From: Lachnoanaerobaculum saburreum DSM 3986
GTDB taxonomy: Bacteria; Bacillota; Clostridia; Lachnospirales; Lachnospiraceae
Assembly: GCF_000185385.1 (NCBI RefSeq)
Contig: NZ_GL622296.1
Coordinates: 2,355,227 to 2,419,226, forward strand
Reading direction: 5' to 3'
DNA length: 64,000 nt
The position numbers and the translations under genes are program-made. Below, piece by piece: positions 8,053 through 17,812 of this stretch. Numbering within the stretch: the first letter of the stretch is position 1; every line of letters starts with the position of its first letter. The notes below the pieces were generated by a model. That model did no database searches, was not told the DNA's origin, and was given only the letters and a program-made list of their open reading frames with translations.

Positions 8053-10254
8053 TCATACTTTTATCAACTTGGCAAATCCTGCATACATCTTTTTTATACC
8101 GAATTTTTCAAAATTTACTTTTACCTCAAAATCCTTTTCTCCATCCACTATTTCAAGAACCTTGCCGATACCGAATTTTATATGCTTTACAGTATCCCCC
8201 ACAGCATAATCAAGACTTTTTTGTCTTTCTACTTTAAACTGTTTGCCGAAACTCAACGTATTTTTAACATTATCAGGTTTAGCCTTATTCTCCCAAGGCA
8301 AAGCCTCTTCATAGGAATAAGTTCTCTGTGTATACTTTTTTTCAGTATCTAATATATGTTTATCAAGCAAATCCCTTGGAATCTCATTTACAAATCTTGA
8401 AAGTAATGAATATCTTGTCTCACCGTTTATCATTCTTTGCTTTGCAGAGGTCAAAATCAAGTTCTTCTTCGCTCTTGTAATGCCTACATAGGCAAGCCTT
8501 CTCTCCTCCTCCAAGTCCTCTCTTGAGATTGAACTCATAGCGCTTGGAAAAAGTCCCTCTTCCATACCTGCCAGATATACAGTATCAAACTCAAGTCCCT
8601 TAGCACCATGTAATGTCATCAGTGTGATTCTGTCCGCATTTTCATCCATTCTGTCAATATCCGCCACCAAAGAGACCTCTTCAAGAAACAGTGAAAGCTC
8701 TCCGTCCTCATAATCAACCGACTTGTTTACAAGCTCTTCTATATTTTCTTTTCTGCTCTCTCCTTCGATTTCACCCTCATCATACAGGCTTTCTATATAA
8801 CCGGTTTTATCTAAAAGTTCTTCAATCATATTTGCAATATTTGCTTTTTTGGCTACCTTATCTCTAAATTCTTCAATCATCGCAATAAACTTCTTGATCT
8901 TGTCTGCCGCCTTGCCTATTCCTATATTTTCACAAACGGTCATTGCATCGTACAGACTTATACCGTTCTCATTTGCATAGTCCGCCACTTTTGCAATTGT
9001 AGTCGCACCTATACCTCTTTTGGGCAAATTTATTATTCTAAGCAATGCAATATCATCACTTCCGTTTGCGATAGTCTTCAGATAGGCAAGCACATCTTTT
9101 ATCTCTTTTCTTTGATAAAAGTTCACACCTCCTACAAGTTGATAAGGAACTCCGAGAGTCACACATCTCTCCTCCAAAAGTCTGGACTGTGCATTAGTCC
9201 TGTACAGCACTGCAAAATCTTTGAAATTATCATTTGCTTTGGCTTTTATATCCTTTATTATAAAATCCGCTTCAGCATCTGCATTTGCAAACTGACGAAG
9301 TTCTATATTTGCTCCGGTCACTCCATCAGTCCAAAGGCTCTTATTTTTTCTGCCTCTGTTATTTTTTATAACGGCATTTGCAGCATTAAGGATATTCTCC
9401 GTAGATCTGTAGTTTTGTTCAAGCTTAATGACCTCCACATTTTCAAACTTATCCTCAAAACTTAAGATATTTTCAATATTTGCACCTCTGAACTTATAAA
9501 TACTCTGGTCATCGTCACCTACCACACAGATATTTTTGTACTTCTGTGACAAGAGATATATCAACTTAAACTGTGCCGTATTGGTATCCTGATACTCATC
9601 CACCATAATATATCTGAATCTGTTTTGATAATAGTCAAGTACATCAGGGCAGTTCTCAAAAAGCTCCACGCTTCTACAAATCAGATCATCAAAATCCAGT
9701 GCATTATTCTTTTTTAAAGTACTCTGATATATCTCATAAATCCTTGCCGCACCCTTTTCATATCTGTCTGTGGCTGACTTCATATACTCAACCGGCGATA
9801 TAAGCTCATTTTTACAACTTGATATAATATTCAATACGGCTCTTTCCTTATACACTCTTGAGTTGATATCGTTTTCTTTAAATATTTTTTTCATAAGAGT
9901 TCTTTGATCATCACTGTCATATATAGTGAAGTTATTATCAAAACCTATCTTATCTATAAATCTTCTCAGGAATCTTACACAGCTTGAGTGGAAGGTCATC
10001 ACCCAAACAAAGTTTCCGTCCCCTCCGATAAGATTGGTTATTCTCTCTTTCATTTCCTTTGCCGCCTTATTGGTAAAGGTAATCGCCATTATATTGTACG
10101 GATCAATATGCTTCTCATTTATCAAATATGCAATTCTATGCATAAGTACACCTGTTTTGCCTGATCCTGCACCTGCCAAAAGCAAAAGCGGTCCTTCTGT
10201 AGTAAAAACGGCCTGCTTTTGTTTATCATTTAATTTATCATATATTGTAGACAT
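8053..10254 (-). CDS. pcrA: ATP-dependent DNA helicase PcrA/UvrD
   Basis: A 733-residue superfamily 1A 3'-5' DNA helicase used in repair, replication restart and displacement of recombinases. Motif I is AGAGSGKTGVL near residue 28, motif II DEYQDTN (about 220), motif III VGDDDQSIYKFRGA, motif IV QNYRST, motif V TLHGAKGLEFDTVYLAGMEEGLFP and motif VI RRLAYVGITRAKK. The C-terminal region ends in the Tudor-like segment seen in PcrA (GDTVKHIKFGIGKVLEI), which binds RNA polymerase in relatives. Length and architecture are normal. Confidence 0.95.
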   Translation of the reverse strand: MSTIYDKLNDKQKQAVFTTEGPLLLLAGAGSGKTGVLMHRIAYLINEKHIDPYNIMAITFTNKAAKEMKERITNLIGGDGNFVWVMTFHSSCVRFLRRFIDKIGFDNNFTIYDSDDQRTLMKKIFKENDINSRVYKERAVLNIISSCKNELISPVEYMKSATDRYEKGAARIYEIYQSTLKKNNALDFDDLICRSVELFENCPDVLDYYQNRFRYIMVDEYQDTNTAQFKLIYLLSQKYKNICVVGDDDQSIYKFRGANIENILSFEDKFENVEVIKLEQNYRSTENILNAANAVIKNNRGRKNKSLWTDGVTGANIELRQFANADAEADFIIKDIKAKANDNFKDFAVLYRTNAQSRLLEERCVTLGVPYQLVGGVNFYQRKEIKDVLAYLKTIANGSDDIALLRIINLPKRGIGATTIAKVADYANENGISLYDAMTVCENIGIGKAADKIKKFIAMIEEFRDKVAKKANIANMIEELLDKTGYIESLYDEGEIEGESRKENIEELVNKSVDYEDGELSLFLEEVSLVADIDRMDENADRITLMTLHGAKGLEFDTVYLAGMEEGLFPSAMSSISREDLEEERRLAYVGITRAKKNLILTSAKQRMINGETRYSLLSRFVNEIPRDLLDKHILDTEKKYTQRTYSYEEALPWENKAKPDNVKNTLSFGKQFKVERQKSLDYAVGDTVKHIKFGIGKVLEIVDGEKDFEVKVNFEKFGIKKMYAGFAKLIKV

Positions 10255-10314
10255 AGTACCTCTAAAAACTTTACTTTACTACATTCTAGACCAAAACATA
10301 TGTTCTTGCAAGTC

Positions 10315-11208
10315 TTATAAAAGCTCTTCTCTTATCTTCTTATTGATATAATTAAGTACCTTTTTCTTATCTGCACTCCACTGCGGCTCAATAAGTGTCC
10401 TTTTATCCCCGTCACCTGTTATCCTGTGAATAACCGTGTCTTTCGGTAAAAGCTTTAAACAATTTATAAGTACCTGTGTATACTCTTTAAGACTCATTAT
10501 CTTAAAAGGACTCTTTTCATACTCAATTGCAATTCTTGTCCCTTTTAAAATATGCAGTCCATGTATTTTTATACCGTCTATATGCTTTTTGCTTAAGTAC
10601 TTGACCGTTGCGTACATATCTTCCTCACTCTCGCCCGGCAACCCCAAAATCATATGTACAATAACTTCAAAGTTTCTTTTCTTAAGCTCATCATATGTCT
10701 TTTCAAAAATATCCAATGTATAACCTCTGTTAAAGGCTCTTGCAGTGGCTTCATTTACAGTCTGAAGCCCAAGTTCAATCCAAACCGGCTTGATTTTATT
10801 CAATTTTTCAAGTCCGTTTAACATCTCCTTACAAAAGCAGTCAGGTCTTGTAGCAATAGAGAGTGCTACAATATCATCTTTATTTATAGCTCGCTCAAAT
10901 AAACTAAGAAGTCTTTTTATATCACCATAGGTATTTGAAAATGACTGAAAATATGCAATATACCTTCTGTCATTTATCTTTATAGAGTTTGGGAACTTTT
11001 TTGATATAAGCATTTTTGCTCTTTCTATCTGCTCATCAATATCCATTACATCTATGGCAAACTCACCTGAACCCTTTTCCGAACAAAAACTACAGCCACC
11101 CACCCCAACTCTTCCATCTCTGTTGGGACAGGTGGCTCCTGTACTTAATGCCAATCTGTACACTTTTGTTCCGAATTTTTCTTTACAATAATCTGATACA
11201 GTTCTCAT
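10315..11208 (-). CDS. TIGR01212-family radical SAM protein (YtqA/YhcC-like)
   Basis: This 297-residue cytoplasmic enzyme belongs to a conserved radical SAM family related to the Elp3 type. The first [4Fe-4S] region reads GATCPNRDGRVGVGGCSFCSEKGSG near residues 25-50, with the spaced cysteines expected of the family. Later blocks are YFQSFSNTYGD, IATRPDCF, WIELGLQTVNE and VHMILGLPGE. The exact reaction is not settled for this family; a role in tRNA or other RNA modification has been suggested. It follows pcrA on the same strand. Confidence 0.88.
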   Translation of the reverse strand: MRTVSDYCKEKFGTKVYRLALSTGATCPNRDGRVGVGGCSFCSEKGSGEFAIDVMDIDEQIERAKMLISKKFPNSIKINDRRYIAYFQSFSNTYGDIKRLLSLFERAINKDDIVALSIATRPDCFCKEMLNGLEKLNKIKPVWIELGLQTVNEATARAFNRGYTLDIFEKTYDELKKRNFEVIVHMILGLPGESEEDMYATVKYLSKKHIDGIKIHGLHILKGTRIAIEYEKSPFKIMSLKEYTQVLINCLKLLPKDTVIHRITGDGDKRTLIEPQWSADKKKVLNYINKKIREELL

Positions 11209-11423
11209 AAATCCCTCTTCCCTCCCTCACACAAACAGTCAGTAATCGGTAATAAAAGTTATCTATAACAATACATTTGTACACTGTCCGGGCATAACAA
11301 TAATATTTTGCTTGCCCAAGGCTAAGGTATGGTACAAATACAAATTTTTTCTTACTCGCCCTGAATATGCTACCATCTATAGTGTACTGAGTTATCTAAA
11401 CAGTGCACTCTTTTAAAAATCTG
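11209..11423. other. Intergenic stretch with a possible long hairpin
   Basis: No open frame with a ribosome site is seen. ATTTGTAC (11275-11282) and GTACAAAT (11332-11339) are exact complements that enclose GGGCA (11290-11294) and TGCCC (11323-11327), giving a nested fold of about 65 nt; on the plus strand a run of six T's follows at about 11345. It lies after the DIP1984 gene and before the radical SAM gene. Its role is unknown. Confidence 0.4.
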
Positions 11424-11879
11424 TTATTCCATAAGATCGGTTGTCCAGTTGGTTTCTTGTATTCTGTTATCTATAAGTCTTATTTCCTTTGAAAGCTCAT
11501 CAGCCTCTTTTTGCCAAGCCTTTACATCTATTACCGGTATTAATTTTATCTCTGTGCCTCTTGCTCTGTTTGTGCTGCTGTTTCCGACACCTATAGCATC
11601 TCTATAGGCACTTACCTTAAGATTCAGCGCATCCTTTCTTGCAAGCAGTTCAGTTATAGATTTACCGTCAACCTTGATTTCACAATTAGTCTTATTGATG
11701 GCGGATATCAAATATGCCAACCTTTCAATACAGTCATCCAACTCTTTCTTTAAATCCTTCGGCTCCTCATTAGGTACTTCACCTTCTTGTACCAAAATAT
11801 TTCTGTCCAATCTTACTTCCAAATCACTGATCTTACTGTTAAGATCCGCTCTTTCTTGAAGTGCTTCCGCCAATCTCAT
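11424..11879 (-). CDS. DIP1984 family protein
   Basis: This 151-residue protein is almost wholly helical, with strong heptad-like coiled-coil character. It matches the DIP1984 family (some members were named septicolysin): typical blocks are MRLAEALQERADLNSKI at the N-terminus and RDAIGVGNSSTNRARGTEIK near residues 93-112. The biochemical role of the family is unknown. It begins one base after the stop of the EamA transporter gene on the same strand, so the two are probably co-transcribed, though a functional link is not obvious. Confidence 0.85.
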   Translation of the reverse strand: MRLAEALQERADLNSKISDLEVRLDRNILVQEGEVPNEEPKDLKKELDDCIERLAYLISAINKTNCEIKVDGKSITELLARKDALNLKVSAYRDAIGVGNSSTNRARGTEIKLIPVIDVKAWQKEADELSKEIRLIDNRIQETNWTTDLME

Positions 11880-11880
11880 A

Positions 11881-12750
11881 TTATTTTTTCTCCTTTATTT
11901 GAATCACTATTGAAAACAATATTAAACATATACCTATAAAAATCCTTATATTCATACTCTCACCAAGGAATATAACACCAAGCAAAATACTGCTTACAGG
12001 CTCAATAGTACTAAGCAGTGCAGCAGACTGTGCACCACACATAGGCGCACCCACCTGAAAAGCACAAAGTGCGGATGTGGAAACCACAGCTGCCATAAAA
12101 ATTCCGGTTCCCCAAGCTGTACCATCCATATCAAACCTGAACTTACCCAAAACAAGCATCACTATGGCAATTTCAGTTGCCACCAATAAAGAAAGCCATG
12201 CCGACATCTTGACTACCGGTATTCTTGAAGACTTTCCATGAGTCAGTATTATAATATATATAGCATATCCCACACCTGAAGCAAGTGCAATCACCATTCC
12301 AAAAATATTTATATTTCCGTCCGGATGATAAAACACTGCTATACCTGACGCACAAAACAATAAACATAACAGCTTAATTTTACTTATTTTTTTTCTAAAA
12401 ATCAATATTTCAAGTAATATAACTGCTGCCGGATACGAAAAATGCAAAGTTGATGCCAAACCTGACGATATATAGCTGTATGATAAGAACAAAAGTATAC
12501 ACATAACAGTTTCAGGAACGGATAAAATAAGAATAGAAATAAGCTCCTGTCTTTTAAGTCTCATACCTGTTCCAAGAAACATAGAGATAACAGCAAAAAC
12601 CGTTCCGCTTATCAAAAACCTCAAAAATAAAAGCCCGTAAGCATTACCGCCATGTGCATATATTATCTTTGCCAAGAACGGTTGAAGTCCGAAGAAAAAT
12701 CCGGACAACAGTAAATATACCTCACCCCTTACGCGAAATCTCTTTTCCAT
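11881..12750 (-). CDS. EamA/DMT-family transporter
   Basis: A 289-residue membrane protein with ten predicted hydrophobic segments arranged as two EamA repeats of five. Typical features are the N-terminal GFFFGLQPFLAKIIY stretch and the C-terminal repeat ending STIEPVSSILLGVIFLGES, the usual EamA signature. Members export or exchange amino acids, drugs or metabolites; substrate cannot be told here. It is the first gene of a short unit with the DIP1984 gene. Confidence 0.88.
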   Translation of the reverse strand: MEKRFRVRGEVYLLLSGFFFGLQPFLAKIIYAHGGNAYGLLFLRFLISGTVFAVISMFLGTGMRLKRQELISILILSVPETVMCILLFLSYSYISSGLASTLHFSYPAAVILLEILIFRKKISKIKLLCLLFCASGIAVFYHPDGNINIFGMVIALASGVGYAIYIIILTHGKSSRIPVVKMSAWLSLLVATEIAIVMLVLGKFRFDMDGTAWGTGIFMAAVVSTSALCAFQVGAPMCGAQSAALLSTIEPVSSILLGVIFLGESMNIRIFIGICLILFSIVIQIKEKK

Positions 12751-12788
12751 AAACTCCCCCTTATATCTAAAATTAACAAAATAAACTT

Positions 12789-13283
12789 CTAACCTATATC
12801 CATTGTCTTACCGTTTAGGAAAGCCTCTTTCAACTTCTCATTCTCATCATATATAAGCTTCAATGAGAAAAAGTCCTTACTCTCATCCAATAATTTTAAG
12901 AAAATCTTATCTCCCTCCCACAGATTGAGATTAAATATTTCTTTTTTATCTATCCAGATAAGTTCTCCTTCATTACATTCAATCGGTTCTCCCACTACAT
13001 TTCTACCGATATAAAGGTGCATATATTCCACCACTTCAGCACCTGACTTTCCATACACAAAGGTTACAATACCCCTAAAATCAAATTCAGTCAACTCATA
13101 ACCTGTCTCCTCTCTTACCTCACGAATAAGACAATCCTCAGGGCTTTCCAAATCTTTAAAATGTCCACCTACACCAACCCACTTATCCTTATTAATATCA
13201 TTTTCTTTTTTCACTCTATGGAGCATCAAATATTTATTATCTCTTTCAATATAGCACAGCGTGCAAAGTGTGGATTCTTTCAT
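12789..13283 (-). CDS. NUDIX hydrolase (8-oxo-dGTP diphosphatase-like)
   Basis: A 164-residue cytoplasmic enzyme with a complete Nudix box: G in VGGHFKDLE, then REVREETGYEL, matching GX5EX7REUXEEXGU. Such proteins hydrolyse nucleoside diphosphate derivatives; the overall pattern and the TLCYIERDNKYLMLHR start resemble MutT/YtkD-type sanitising enzymes. Its ATG overlaps the stop of the preceding SdpI-like gene by one base (TAATG), indicating translational coupling. Confidence 0.88.
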   Translation of the reverse strand: MKESTLCTLCYIERDNKYLMLHRVKKENDINKDKWVGVGGHFKDLESPEDCLIREVREETGYELTEFDFRGIVTFVYGKSGAEVVEYMHLYIGRNVVGEPIECNEGELIWIDKKEIFNLNLWEGDKIFLKLLDESKDFFSLKLIYDENEKLKEAFLNGKTMDIG

Positions 13284-13675
13284 TATAAAATCTTTCTCTT
13301 TCCGTTTTTATCAAAATTCTTTCTAAGTGCCAGCTCTGTAGGTATAGCAGGCAAAATCATTACTACTATCTGCACATAGCAGACAATCATTCCCACAAAT
13401 CCGATTGTATCTTTATCCTTTCCGATAACAAACAATAATACAATTATACTTGTTACACCTAGTACTATGCCGAATCTAAACCAGAGCTTTCCAAAAAATC
13501 TATGTGCATATTCCCAGGTCTCAATATTTATCATAGACATTTTAGTTCTATATCCTGAATATGCAAACTTACTTTTTGGCTTTTGTGGCGGTTTTTTCTC
13601 ATAAATATGTCCAAAAAGCACCATTATCACCGGGATAAGCAAATCCGCTGACAACATAAAAATCCAAAATTTCAT
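13283..13675 (-). CDS. SdpI/YhfL-like membrane protein
   Basis: A 130-residue protein with about three to four membrane segments. The central stretch SGYRTKMSMINIETWEYAHRF followed by GKLW is the hallmark of the SdpI C-terminal family, in which B. subtilis SdpI gives immunity to the SdpC toxin and also signals. Here no toxin gene is adjacent, so an immunity role is not supported. It is translationally coupled to the NUDIX gene downstream. Confidence 0.75.
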   Translation of the reverse strand: MKFWIFMLSADLLIPVIMVLFGHIYEKKPPQKPKSKFAYSGYRTKMSMINIETWEYAHRFFGKLWFRFGIVLGVTSIIVLLFVIGKDKDTIGFVGMIVCYVQIVVMILPAIPTELALRKNFDKNGKRKIL

Positions 13676-13742
13676 AAAGCACCCTTAGCCCGTCCTGTCA
13701 AATATGTGTTTGCCATTTTTTTACTAACAATCACAGTTATGC

Positions 13743-13823
13743 TATAATATTAACATATATATTTTTAGACTTAAAGTGCCAATTACCTTATTTTTTAATA
13801 TAAATATTGGACAAATAAGGTAA
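13743..13823 (+). promoter_or_regulatory. sbcDC leader: -10 element and inverted repeat
   Basis: A TATAAT hexamer sits at 13743-13748. Downstream, TTACCTTATTT (13783-13793) and AAATAAGGTAA (13813-13823) are exact complements around a 19-nt spacer, ending 31 bases before the sbcD start. The repeat lies in the predicted leader, so it could form an RNA hairpin or act as a repressor site. Confidence 0.4.
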
Positions 13824-13854
13824 CACTATGCTTTTAACAATGAAAGGATTTTTT

Positions 13855-14991
13855 ATGAAAATAATGCATCTGTCAGATCTGCATCTTGGAAAACGTGTAA
13901 ATGAATTTTCCATGCTTGAAGATCAAACCTATATTCTCAACGAAATAATAAATATTATAGATGAACAAAAACCTAAAGTCATCATCCTCGCAGGAGATAT
14001 ATATGATAAACCTATCCCCCCTGCCGAGGCGGTAGAGATTTTTGACGATTTTTTATATAAGCTTTCAAAAAGAAATCTATATGTATTTATAATCAGCGGC
14101 AATCACGACTCCGCGGAGCGTATTGCCTTCGGCTCCAGATTATTTGATAAAAGCGGTATATATCTCTCACCTGTATATAACGGCAAGATTTCTCCAATAT
14201 GTATAGATGATAAGTACGGCAAGGTCAATTTTTATATGTTGCCTTTTATAAAACCGGTTCATGTAAGGAGATTTTTTCCTGATGCTGAAGTTTACACATA
14301 TACTGATGCGTTATCCACAGTTATCTCAGATATGCATATAGATACTGCCCAAAAAAATATCCTTATAACACACCAGTTTGTTACAGGCTCTTCACGTACC
14401 GAGTCCGAGGATGTTTCTGTAGGCGGCAGTGACAATGTAGATGCGGATATTTTCAAGGACTTTGATTATGTTGCACTTGGTCATATACATCGCTCACAAT
14501 GCTGTGACAGTGAGTATATCAGATACTGCGGTACTCCCCTGAAGTACTCATTTTCCGAGTCAAAGGATATTAAGAGTATTACCATGCTTGATATAAAAGA
14601 AAAAGGTAATATAAAACTTGACTTTATTCCTCTTACACCGCTTAGAGATATGGTGGAAATAAAAGGAAGCTACAATGAGCTTATGCTGAAAAGTTTTTAT
14701 GAAAACACCTCATTGACTGATGACTATGTACATATCACATTAACCGATGAAGAAGATATACCGGATGTTATAACCAAGCTTCGTGTAGTATACAAAAATA
14801 TTATGAAGCTTGACTATGACAATCAAAGAACCAAAAAAAGCTCTGAAATCAATTCGATAAATGATATGGACTCAAAGTCGCCGCTTGAACTTTTTGATAC
14901 ATTCTATGAGCTTCAAAACGGAAAACATTTAAGTGATACACAAAGAGTTTTCCTTAAAAATATTATAGAAGAAATTTGGGAGTATAAATAA
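13855..14991 (+). CDS. sbcD: Exonuclease subunit SbcD (Mre11-type nuclease)
   Basis: The nuclease half of the SbcCD complex, which opens DNA hairpins and trims blocked double-strand ends. The metallophosphoesterase motifs are all visible: MHLSDLHLGK at the N-terminus, ILAGDIYD, ISGNHDSAERI, ITHQFV and LGHIHRSQ. The start at the third ATG of the frame (378 residues) is preferred because the protein then begins MKIMHLSDLH as in homologues and AAAGGA precedes it. The stop overlaps the sbcC start (TAATG), so the two subunits are translationally coupled. Confidence 0.95.
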   Translation: MKIMHLSDLHLGKRVNEFSMLEDQTYILNEIINIIDEQKPKVIILAGDIYDKPIPPAEAVEIFDDFLYKLSKRNLYVFIISGNHDSAERIAFGSRLFDKSGIYLSPVYNGKISPICIDDKYGKVNFYMLPFIKPVHVRRFFPDAEVYTYTDALSTVISDMHIDTAQKNILITHQFVTGSSRTESEDVSVGGSDNVDADIFKDFDYVALGHIHRSQCCDSEYIRYCGTPLKYSFSESKDIKSITMLDIKEKGNIKLDFIPLTPLRDMVEIKGSYNELMLKSFYENTSLTDDYVHITLTDEEDIPDVITKLRVVYKNIMKLDYDNQRTKKSSEINSINDMDSKSPLELFDTFYELQNGKHLSDTQRVFLKNIIEEIWEYK

Positions 14992-17756
14992 TGAGACCTG
15001 TAAAATTAACCATTTCGGCATTTGGACCCTATTCAAAAGAAACAGTATTTGATTTTGACAAGCTCGGCACAGGTGGGCTTTACCTTATTACCGGAGATAC
15101 CGGAGCCGGCAAAACAACCATATTTGATGCAATTACCTATGCATTATACGGTGACCCAAGCGGAAGCAACAGGGAGGTGTCAATGTTTCGCTCAAAGTAT
15201 GCAAGCTTTGATACTCCTACCTTTGTCAAACTTATATTCGATTACAAGGGCAGGGAATATACTGTCACAAGAAATCCTGAATATGAAAGAGCTTCTAAAC
15301 GCGGTTCAGGCTCTACCATACAGACTGCCGGTGTAGAGCTTATATTACCTGACGGAAAAGCACTCACAAAGACTAAAGAAGTGGATACCGCTATAAGAAG
15401 CATCATGGGCATTGATAAAAATCAATTCTGTCAGATTGCAATGATTGCACAGGGTGACTTTTTAAAGCTTTTATTGGCTCCTACCAAGGAAAGGATAGAA
15501 ATATTCAGACATATTTTCAAGACTAAACTGTATTCCGACCTGCAAAACAAATTAAAGCAGGAAGCTTCATCACTTGACAGTAACTGTTCAAAGATAAGGC
15601 AAAGTATCACACAATATATTGCAGGTATAAGCTGTGATGAATCTTCACTACACTCTACACAGGTTTTGAAAGCAAAAAATAATGAACTGCCTATAGATGA
15701 ATGTATATCATTACTTGAAAAGTTGATAACTGACGACTCACAATCTGAAGAAAAGACTGCTAAGGCTATATCTGAAATAGAAAAGCAACTTGATATATTA
15801 AAGATAAATATTGAAAAAGGTGAGAACTATCTAAAAACAAAAAAGGCATTTGCTCAAAATGAAATTAAAATTTCAGAACTTACAGAAGAGAAAGTCTCTC
15901 TGACTAAAGCCTTGGAAGAAGCGAAGAAAGAAACATCTGTTCAAGATGAGCTTATCAAAGTTTCCGCCACTATACAGGCTCAGTTGCCTGAATATGATGA
16001 GTTGAGCCAAAAAGAATCGGCATTAAAAAACAATATTTTAAATATTGATAAAAATAATGCCATGCTTACAAAAATAAAAAAAGATATTGAAGATTTAAAA
16101 GTTAAAATCGACAGTTTAAATGAGGAATCAAAGTCTTTGGAAAAATGCGGTGAGCAAAAAATAATACTTGAAAATGATGTACTCAGTCTTAATGACAGGC
16201 TTTCAAAACTGCAACAATTACTTCAGAGTATGGAAACTTTAAAGAAAAATCATGAAGAGCATAAAAAGGCTTTACAAATTTATAAGGAAAAGCAGGCAAA
16301 TGTTGATACCTTAGATGCTTCCTATAAAGCAGGACACAAGCTGTATCTGGACGCACAGGCAGGTATTTTGGCAGAAAACTTGGAAGAAAATATGCCATGT
16401 CCTGTATGCGGATCACTCTCACATCCTAAGAAAGCCTCAAAACCTGTAGATGTTCCTACAAAAGAGGAACTTGACGCTTTACAAAACAGGCTTTCAGTCG
16501 CCAATAAAGAAGTGGAACGTGCAAGTCAGGCTGCCGGCAAGCTAAAAGGCATTATAGATGAAAAGATGGAATCCACTCTCACATCTATCAAAGAGTTGCT
16601 TGGTGATATTGATATGAGCAGTGCAACAGATATTGCAAAAGAAAATATCAATAAACTTCAAAGCAAAATAAAGAGCATTAACAGTGAGATTGAGAAGTTA
16701 AGCAAAAATATTTCAAGAAAAAACAATATCGAAAAGATTTTGCCACAGTCAACAAAGCAACTTGAAGAACTGCAAAACAGTATCAACACCATATCAAATA
16801 CTGTTACCACTTATATCTCTGAGAACAAAGCCATTGAAGAAAGAATTGCAAGTTTAAAGAGTAAACTGCTTTTCTCCTCAAGACTTGAGGCTGATGCCAA
16901 GATAAAAAGTAACAATGATACCGTTTTAAAGATTCAAAACGCCATAGAGCTTGCCTCAAAAACACTTAATGAATGCAGTGAAAAACTTGCTTCAGCCACC
17001 GCCACCAAGGCGGAACTTTCAAAGCAGCTTGAAGACAAAGAAGAGATTAATCTTGAAAATGAAAAAAATAAATTAAATGAACTTGAAAGTAATATCCGAA
17101 GACTTAGGTCATACAAAGAAGATATTCACAGCAGAACAGTAAACAATCAGTCCAATTATAAAAATATAAAGCTCAAATCTGACGAACTTGCAGATGCTGA
17201 GAAACAATACTCATTGGTAAAATCTCTATCTGATACCGCAAACGGCAATATTACTGGAAAGGATAAAGTAATGCTTGAAACCTATATTCAGATGCATTAT
17301 TTTGACAGAATTATCTCAAGGGCAAATGCCAGACTTGTAATAATGACCGGCGGTCAGTATGATCTTATACGCAGAAGAGAGGCTGTAAGTAAGATGGGAC
17401 AAAGCGGACTGGATCTTGATGTAATAGACCACTACAACGGAACTGAGAGAAGTGTAAAATCTCTCTCCGGCGGTGAATCCTTTAAAGCTTCTTTGGCTCT
17501 GGCTCTTGGACTCTCTGATGAGATTCAATCCTCAGCCGGCGGCATTCAGCTTGATACCATGTTTATTGATGAGGGCTTCGGTTCTTTGGATGAAGACTCA
17601 CTCTCTCAGGCAATGAATGCCCTTGCCTCACTTGCAAGCAGCAATAAGCTTATCGGTATCATCTCACATGTAGGCGAATTAAAGCAAAAAATAGATAAGC
17701 AGATCATTGTTAAAAAGGATAAAACTGGAGGAAGCAGGGCTGAAATTATAGCCTAA
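14991..17756 (+). CDS. sbcC: Exonuclease subunit SbcC (Rad50-type ATPase)
   Basis: A 921-residue SMC-like ATPase partner of SbcD. The N-terminus has the Walker A GDTGAGKTTIFDAITYALYG. Two long coiled-coil arms (about 185-460 and 485-770) flank the zinc-hook MPCPVCGSLSHP near residue 470, where two molecules join through Zn. The C-terminus has the signature SLSGGESFKASLALALGLSD and Walker B FIDEGFGSLD. Length is a little short for the family but all parts are present. It is convergent with the VWA gene, sharing a terminator. Confidence 0.95.
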   Translation: MRPVKLTISAFGPYSKETVFDFDKLGTGGLYLITGDTGAGKTTIFDAITYALYGDPSGSNREVSMFRSKYASFDTPTFVKLIFDYKGREYTVTRNPEYERASKRGSGSTIQTAGVELILPDGKALTKTKEVDTAIRSIMGIDKNQFCQIAMIAQGDFLKLLLAPTKERIEIFRHIFKTKLYSDLQNKLKQEASSLDSNCSKIRQSITQYIAGISCDESSLHSTQVLKAKNNELPIDECISLLEKLITDDSQSEEKTAKAISEIEKQLDILKINIEKGENYLKTKKAFAQNEIKISELTEEKVSLTKALEEAKKETSVQDELIKVSATIQAQLPEYDELSQKESALKNNILNIDKNNAMLTKIKKDIEDLKVKIDSLNEESKSLEKCGEQKIILENDVLSLNDRLSKLQQLLQSMETLKKNHEEHKKALQIYKEKQANVDTLDASYKAGHKLYLDAQAGILAENLEENMPCPVCGSLSHPKKASKPVDVPTKEELDALQNRLSVANKEVERASQAAGKLKGIIDEKMESTLTSIKELLGDIDMSSATDIAKENINKLQSKIKSINSEIEKLSKNISRKNNIEKILPQSTKQLEELQNSINTISNTVTTYISENKAIEERIASLKSKLLFSSRLEADAKIKSNNDTVLKIQNAIELASKTLNECSEKLASATATKAELSKQLEDKEEINLENEKNKLNELESNIRRLRSYKEDIHSRTVNNQSNYKNIKLKSDELADAEKQYSLVKSLSDTANGNITGKDKVMLETYIQMHYFDRIISRANARLVIMTGGQYDLIRRREAVSKMGQSGLDLDVIDHYNGTERSVKSLSGGESFKASLALALGLSDEIQSSAGGIQLDTMFIDEGFGSLDEDSLSQAMNALASLASSNKLIGIISHVGELKQKIDKQIIVKKDKTGGSRAEIIA

Positions 17757-17761
17757 AATTT

Positions 17762-17796
17762 GGCTATAGCAATAAACCGGGTTGCTATAGCCTTTA
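17762..17796. terminator. Terminator between sbcC and the VWA operon
   Basis: GGCTATAGCAA (17762-17772) and TTGCTATAGCC (17782-17792) form an 11-bp stem; TTTATTTTT follows on the plus strand. It separates convergent units. Confidence 0.82.
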
Positions 17797-17812
17797 TTTT
17801 TCTTACAGTTAC

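Noticed and set aside
13283-13675. SdpI-like protein as toxin immunity
   Set aside because: No SdpC-like toxin or processing genes are nearby, so immunity is not supported; only the family call is kept.
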